NCBI RefSeq assembly: GCF_000302595.1
Contig: NZ_JH947127.1
Coordinates: forward strand, 186,001 to 250,000
Length of the DNA: 64,000 nucleotides
Source: Pedobacter arcticus A12
Lineage (GTDB): Bacteria > Bacteroidota > Bacteroidia > Sphingobacteriales > Sphingobacteriaceae
Direction of reading: 5' to 3'
Made by a program: the position numbers and the translations under genes
Shown here: positions 59,804 to 64,000 of the stretch, piece after piece
How the letters are laid out: each line of letters starts with the position of its first letter
Numbering within the stretch: position 1 is the stretch's first letter
The notes under the pieces: generated by a model
What the model saw: only the letters and a program-made list of their open reading frames with translations
Database searches by the model: none
Told to the model about the DNA's origin: nothing

Positions 59804-60395
59804 TTCATTAGTTGGCATCTGGAACGCACAAAAGACTACTCCCAAGCTTGATTATAAAGAGATCATTACTCAATATAAAACAAGCCGGAATAAGTTGAGT
59901 ATTAAAATTACCAGAGAACTTTTAGCTATGGCAATTGCTATGGCAATAATTGCCTACCTAGCTTTAAAAGTTGAGTTTAGCTTGTGGACGTCGCAACTTG
60001 GCTTGTTAATTATCTTTAGCTGTGGAGTTTATTTTATTACTATTCAAATGATCAATTTAAAAAGAATTGCTCACAGTAATACGCTTTTTGATAAACCACA
60101 AGACCATATCAGGTTTATCAAAAAATTTAGAGCGCAAAGGCATACCCAGCATACTACAAACTATAAAATTTATTCGGCAACGTTAACTTTAGGTACGGCA
60201 TTATACTTTATTGAATTAGCATATCACTTAGGCACCGTATACGTTCTACTTGCCGGCGTAATTACGCTTTTTTGGTTCTCTATTTATTATTTCTACTTTC
60301 TTAAAAAGTATGTAGCAACAGAAAACGAAAAGTTTGAGGAAATGATCGCTGATTTAGAACGTTTAGATTTGCAGTTTAGAGACATTGAAGAATAG
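59790..60395 (+). CDS. Multi-pass membrane protein, likely partner of the sigma factor
   Basis: 201 residues. A charged N-terminal 45 residues (DFDSLVGIWNAQKTTPKLDYK, then TRNKLSIKI), two to four hydrophobic segments (about 50-66, 73-89, 130-145, 150-167) and a charged C-terminus. The N-terminal 'Wxxqk...ld...i' style is common in membrane proteins encoded after ECF sigma genes in this phylum. The overlap with the sigma gene supports a regulatory partnership, but anti-sigma activity is unproven. Confidence 0.8.
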   Translation: MKDFDSLVGIWNAQKTTPKLDYKEIITQYKTSRNKLSIKITRELLAMAIAMAIIAYLALKVEFSLWTSQLGLLIIFSCGVYFITIQMINLKRIAHSNTLFDKPQDHIRFIKKFRAQRHTQHTTNYKIYSATLTLGTALYFIELAYHLGTVYVLLAGVITLFWFSIYYFYFLKKYVATENEKFEEMIADLERLDLQFRDIEE

Positions 60396-60955
60396 TTTTA
60401 AAAAACAATCACACACAGCACACATATCGCTTCCGTAAATGGAGGTTAGCAATCCTTTTTCCAGTTATTAGTAAAAACCTATTCTGATTTTCTTCTATAA
60501 ATACGACCTAAAAAAGGTTCGTAATTAGTTTAAATAATACATAATAATATTTCCTATAAAGTAGATAACTTACAATATTTCTCTCTTTTCACCCTCATTC
60601 CATAACACCAAGGGTTCTCATACAACAACTTATTGCGGCACCTGCTTTGTCATAGTACATTATACAGATAAACAAAAAAAATCTTTATTCGCAGGGTGGC
60701 AATAAAGTCTAGGTGTAAAACCTCAGGATAAAAACCTTTAAATAATCAAGCGTATACGCTGAACTATTAAAGAAGATTACAACTACTTCACATAGCTTAG
60801 GGAGCATCACTCTCCCAAAAACTTCATCTAATGGTCAGTTGGCCTGGAGGTATGTGATTTCTCTCTTTTACCATTTGCTATAAAAGAAAACAGGCAAATG
60901 CGATCTCAAAATCTTCTTCTCAGAAGATAAATAACCATCATTAAACTTTTCTATT
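60396..60955. promoter_or_regulatory. Long upstream region of the ice-binding gene
   Basis: 560 gene-free bases. AGCGTATACGCT at 60749-60760 is a perfect 12-base palindrome and a candidate operator. GGGAG-catcact-CTCCC near 60800-60816 forms a short hairpin. TCACATAG..CTATGTGA-like text and a stretch GGCAATAAAGTCTAGGTG near 60698 look structured by eye. No small open frame is convincing. The region plausibly carries promoter and leader functions for the ice-binding gene, but there is no experimental or motif proof. Confidence 0.4.
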
Positions 60956-62581
60956 ATGAACAATAAACTTTCCTCATCAGGGAATAGTACTGCCGCCTTT
61001 ATTGGCCGGGGCTATTTAAAACTTAACGCTTTTCTCTTTCTAACCTTTATCGGGCTTGCACTTGTGCTTAATAGTTGCAAGAAAGACGATTATACCGGCG
61101 AAGTTTCCGGTGTTTGCCCGACCGTAACCTCTGACCCTTTAAACGCAGCAGTAGATGTTGCTGTCAATAAAGTAATTGGGCTAACATTTAATACACCTAT
61201 GAAAGGGGCTACCATCAACAGTGCTAATATAAGCCTAAAACAAGGCACCGCCGTTGTAACAGGAACATTGAGCCCTACTGGTGATTCTAAAACATATACA
61301 TTTACACCTACTACCCCTTTACAACCTTCTACCACTTATACAGGTACAGTAAAAAAAGATGTGCAAGATACCTTGCGAAGCTTTATGGTAGAAGATTATG
61401 TTTGGAGTTTTAAAACAATGCCACGTATTACGCTATCAGTGAATCCTTTGGCACCAGCTGTTTCAGGAATAGTTACTGGTGCTGGCGATTTTAATCAAGG
61501 TTCAAATGTTACTGTAAATGCAGTTGCAAACCCAGGTTTTGCATTTACCAATTGGAGCAAAGCAGGTCTTTCAGTTTCAACTGATGCTAATTACTTATTT
61601 AAAATGGACGGAAATGTAGACTTGGTAGCTAATTTTGCGCCTTTAGCTTCTGTCCGTACGGTAATTATTACCCCATACCTAAATGGTTCACCATCTGTTT
61701 TAGGTGGTACTACAACTGGCTCTGGAAGTTATACTAATGGAAGCGCTGTAACGATCAGAGCATTTGCAAATAGCACTTATTCGTTTACTGGCTTTACGCA
61801 AGATATTATCACTACAGTAAATCCATACACTTTTGCAATTAGTGCTAACGTAAACATTAGAGCAAACTTTGCTTCTGGCGGCCCTGTAATTGGTACAGCT
61901 GTTGGCCCATTGTTACCCAGTTTAGGCGGTGCTGCTAATTATTCAGTACTTACAAAATCGGGTATATCTACAACTGGCGTAACGCTAATTACTGGTAACA
62001 TTGGCGTTAGTCCAGCGGCGGCAACTGCAATCACAGGCTTTGGATTAATTATGGATGCTAGTGGAGAGTTTTCTCGTACGCCACTTGTTGTCGGAAACGT
62101 GTATGCTTCAAACTATGCCGCTCCTACACCTTCAAATCTTACCACTGCAATTAGCAATATGGAAACGGCTTATACCACGGCAAACAACCTGGTTACACCA
62201 GCGCCTGTTGTTGGTTTAGGTGCAGGAAATATTTCTGGACTAAACTTAGCGCCAGGCTTATATAAATGGAGTACGGGAGTTCTAATAGATCCAAATACAA
62301 CCGTTACCTTAACAGGTGGTGCAAATGATACTTGGGTACTTCAAATAGCAGGTGACTTAACCGTGAGCAATAATGCAAAAGTACAATTGGCGGGTGGTGC
62401 GCAAGCTAAAAACATTATATGGGTGGTTGCTATAAAAGCTATGCTTGGTACACAGGCAAATTTTAATGGAAATATCCTCTCCAAAGAACTTATTTCATTA
62501 AACAACGGCGCTGTAGTAAACGGTAGGTTATTAGCTCAAACTGCTGTAACCCTAATCGGAAGTACTGTTATACAACCATAA
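60956..62581 (+). CDS. Ice-binding-like lipoprotein (Big_5, two repeat domains, DUF3494)
   Basis: 541 residues. A long basic N-region, then a hydrophobic stretch ending in lipobox LVLNSC with Cys41. Residues about 55-155 form an SbsA/Big_5 Ig-like domain (VAVNKVIGLTFNTPMKGATI, then PLQPSTTYTGTV). Two divergent InlB-type 'bacterial repeat' domains follow (about 157-228 and 230-305, each ending VxLxANFA). DUF3494 closes the protein (about 315-541): GNIGVSPAAATAITGFG, LAPGLYKWSTGVLI, DTWVLQIAGDLTVSNNAKV and the C-terminal beta-helix. DUF3494 proteins bind ice; here the activity is inferred. Confidence 0.9.
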   Translation: MNNKLSSSGNSTAAFIGRGYLKLNAFLFLTFIGLALVLNSCKKDDYTGEVSGVCPTVTSDPLNAAVDVAVNKVIGLTFNTPMKGATINSANISLKQGTAVVTGTLSPTGDSKTYTFTPTTPLQPSTTYTGTVKKDVQDTLRSFMVEDYVWSFKTMPRITLSVNPLAPAVSGIVTGAGDFNQGSNVTVNAVANPGFAFTNWSKAGLSVSTDANYLFKMDGNVDLVANFAPLASVRTVIITPYLNGSPSVLGGTTTGSGSYTNGSAVTIRAFANSTYSFTGFTQDIITTVNPYTFAISANVNIRANFASGGPVIGTAVGPLLPSLGGAANYSVLTKSGISTTGVTLITGNIGVSPAAATAITGFGLIMDASGEFSRTPLVVGNVYASNYAAPTPSNLTTAISNMETAYTTANNLVTPAPVVGLGAGNISGLNLAPGLYKWSTGVLIDPNTTVTLTGGANDTWVLQIAGDLTVSNNAKVQLAGGAQAKNIIWVVAIKAMLGTQANFNGNILSKELISLNNGAVVNGRLLAQTAVTLIGSTVIQP

Positions 62582-62643
62582 TTAATTTATCCCCGCCAAC
62601 AAGCGGGGATATTGTTTTAACAACGATTTTAAAAAGATAGAAT

Positions 62644-64000
62644 ATGTTAACTTTAAATAAATCCATAAAAAGTCTCATCGTCTGTACGCTGATGATCTTT
62701 ACAAACAATGTTTTACAAGCCCAAACTGCGCCAACATGGTGGTTTGGTGTATCAAGTGCGGCAAATATGAACTTTTACACTGGAACCACTCAGCGTTTAA
62801 ACAACTCGTTAGTAGCGCCAACGGCTTTCCACAACGGAAATGGTGTTCGCCCGTACGGATCTGTTTTATTAGAATACCGCCCTGCCAGCGTATTTGGCTT
62901 TATGCTGAATGTTGGTTACGACGGTCGAGGTGGAAAATTTGATGATGTTATTGCGCCCTGTAATTGCCCAGCCACATTAAAAACCAATTTAGACTATATT
63001 ACTGTAGAACCTAGCTTGCGTTTTGCCGTACCTACCACAAACATCTATTTATTTGCCGGTCCAAGAATTGCGTTTGGCATGCAGAAAGAATTTAATTATA
63101 CGCAACTAACCCAACCGAATACCGATGGTGATTTTAGCGATATGAATTCAACTATTTTTTCTGGTCAGGTTGGTATCGGTTACGAAATACCACTTTCTTC
63201 AGCAAAAAGCATGACTAAGGTTTCCTTGTCTCCTTTTATATCTTATCACCCTTACTTTGGACAAGATGCCCGCGATATAGAAAGCTGGTCGGTATCTACA
63301 GTTAGGGCTGGTATTGCTTTGAAATTCGGTAAAGCCGGAAAAAAAGTAATTATTCCCGACGATGAAACTCCACTAAACGACGTTACTTTCAGCGTTCGTG
63401 AGCCTAAGAATATCCGCACAACACGAATGGTAAGCGAAACCCTACCTCTACTTAATGCTGTTTTCTTTAACAAGGGTTCAGTGGCAATTCCAGAGCGTTA
63501 TGTTTTATTGAATAAAGAAGATGCTAAAAGCTTTAAAGAAAGTTCTTTAGAAAACGCACAATCTAGCGGAATGAACGGTCGTTCATCTAGGCAGTTATAC
63601 GCTTACCACAATATCCTGAATATTATTGGAGACCGCATGCGGGCAAATACCTCTAGTAGCATTTCGGTAAGTGGAGCATCAGAAAATGGCGCTAAAGAAG
63701 GAAAGCAATTTGCCGAAACTATTCAACAATACTTAGTAAACACATTCGGAATCAACCCCTCAAGAATTGCTGTTGAAGGTAGGATAAAACCCGTAATCCC
63801 ATCAGAACAACCAGGTGGAACAAAAGAGCTAGCATTGCTTAGAGAAGGCGATACAAGAGCTGATATTACCAGTACTTCGCCAGAATTATTGATGGAAGTT
63901 GGTGGGAGCATGATGAAACCATTGCAAATTACCTCTACGCAAATTGATCCTTTAGACAGTTGCGTGGTATTAAATGTTGATGGTGCTACAAAAAACCTTA
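62644..64000 (+). CDS. Outer-membrane barrel plus OmpA-like domain (runs off the right edge)
   Basis: At least 452 residues from the ATG at 62644. Signal peptide ends VLQAQ (about 27). An eight-strand-like barrel covers about 30-235 (WWFGVSSAANMNFYTG, SPFISYHPYFG, VRAGIALKFG). From about 300 the text has the OmpA-like fold: YHNILNIIGDRMRANTSSS, SGASENGAKEGKQFAETIQQYL, FGINPSRIAVEGR. The glycan-binding Asp/Arg text is only partly conserved (REGDTRADITS). The gene continues past 64000. It follows the ice-binding gene by 62 bases on the same strand and may be its outer-membrane partner. Confidence 0.85.
   Translation, partial: MLTLNKSIKSLIVCTLMIFTNNVLQAQTAPTWWFGVSSAANMNFYTGTTQRLNNSLVAPTAFHNGNGVRPYGSVLLEYRPASVFGFMLNVGYDGRGGKFDDVIAPCNCPATLKTNLDYITVEPSLRFAVPTTNIYLFAGPRIAFGMQKEFNYTQLTQPNTDGDFSDMNSTIFSGQVGIGYEIPLSSAKSMTKVSLSPFISYHPYFGQDARDIESWSVSTVRAGIALKFGKAGKKVIIPDDETPLNDVTFSVREPKNIRTTRMVSETLPLLNAVFFNKGSVAIPERYVLLNKEDAKSFKESSLENAQSSGMNGRSSRQLYAYHNILNIIGDRMRANTSSSISVSGASENGAKEGKQFAETIQQYLVNTFGINPSRIAVEGRIKPVIPSEQPGGTKELALLREGDTRADITSTSPELLMEVGGSMMKPLQITSTQIDPLDSCVVLNVDGATKNL

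Noticed and set aside
1-64000. CRISPR arrays, tRNA and rRNA genes
   Set aside because: No regularly spaced identical repeats with unique spacers, no cloverleaf with a CCA end or TTCGA arm in context, and no rRNA-like blocks were seen by eye.

Overview
The window looks like a chromosomal segment of a Bacteroidota bacterium, most likely a Pedobacter-like member of the Sphingobacteriaceae. The DNA is AT-rich and ATGs mostly lack Shine-Dalgarno sequences. Several genes have the phylum's -7 promoter box TAnnTTTG just upstream. The gene content is typical of the phylum: a SusC-like TonB-dependent receptor, a type IX secretion plug protein, many small lipoproteins, L-lysine 6-transaminase, a DUF1343 exo-muramidase and a DUF3494 ice-binding protein. 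I saw no rRNA, tRNA or CRISPR array. The genus is inferred, not proven.

Layout. 1-6608: serC (partial), rpe with a TonB-dependent receptor, a YceI protein and pnp. 6609-10296: a gene-poor accessory island packed with structured repeats. It holds an unrecognised two-gene membrane/coiled-coil operon, a putative abortive-infection (putAbiC) protein, and a VapBC-like antitoxin whose PIN toxin is cut short by a repeat. 10297-19490: endonuclease V, a lipoprotein, valS, an M13 peptidase, a rhodanese, a MnmD-like tRNA methyltransferase and a DUF2892 protein. 19808-27093: a DUF2130 protein with an SMR transporter, an ABC-F ATPase, the T9SS plug protein and a serine hydrolase. 27481-38233: core metabolism and repair (M48 protease, plsY, nadC, gpmI, fRMsr, a Dph6-like enzyme, a sirtuin, PNPOx-like, aldo/keto reductase, mazG). 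38287-43077: an ECF sigma factor overlapping a membrane-anchored beta-barrel-like protein, two lipoprotein genes set between short repeats, and a LolC/E-type permease. 43137-53663: NamZ-like enzyme, fmt, class IV aminotransferase, rluD-like synthase, a DUF6588 protein, D-cysteine desulfhydrase/ACC deaminase family, lat, a CDGSH protein, and an SDR/DsbA pair. 53830-64000: a UDG-family protein, GNAT, epimerase, DUF2141, a dicarboxylate symporter, a second sigma/membrane pair, the ice-binding lipoprotein, and an OmpA-like protein running off the edge.

The most unusual feature is the density of dispersed repeats. In the island, four copies of one element form two hairpins each; the loop TTAAGCGAAGCGT is nearly constant while the stem arms change in a compensating way. 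Elsewhere, low-complexity repeats have entered coding DNA in frame. Two insertions sit in valyl-tRNA synthetase, and another repeat tract encodes most of the signal peptide of the T9SS plug protein. Further repeat tracts lie directly after stop codons.

All function calls come from reading translated sequence and recalling family motifs. No database search was run.
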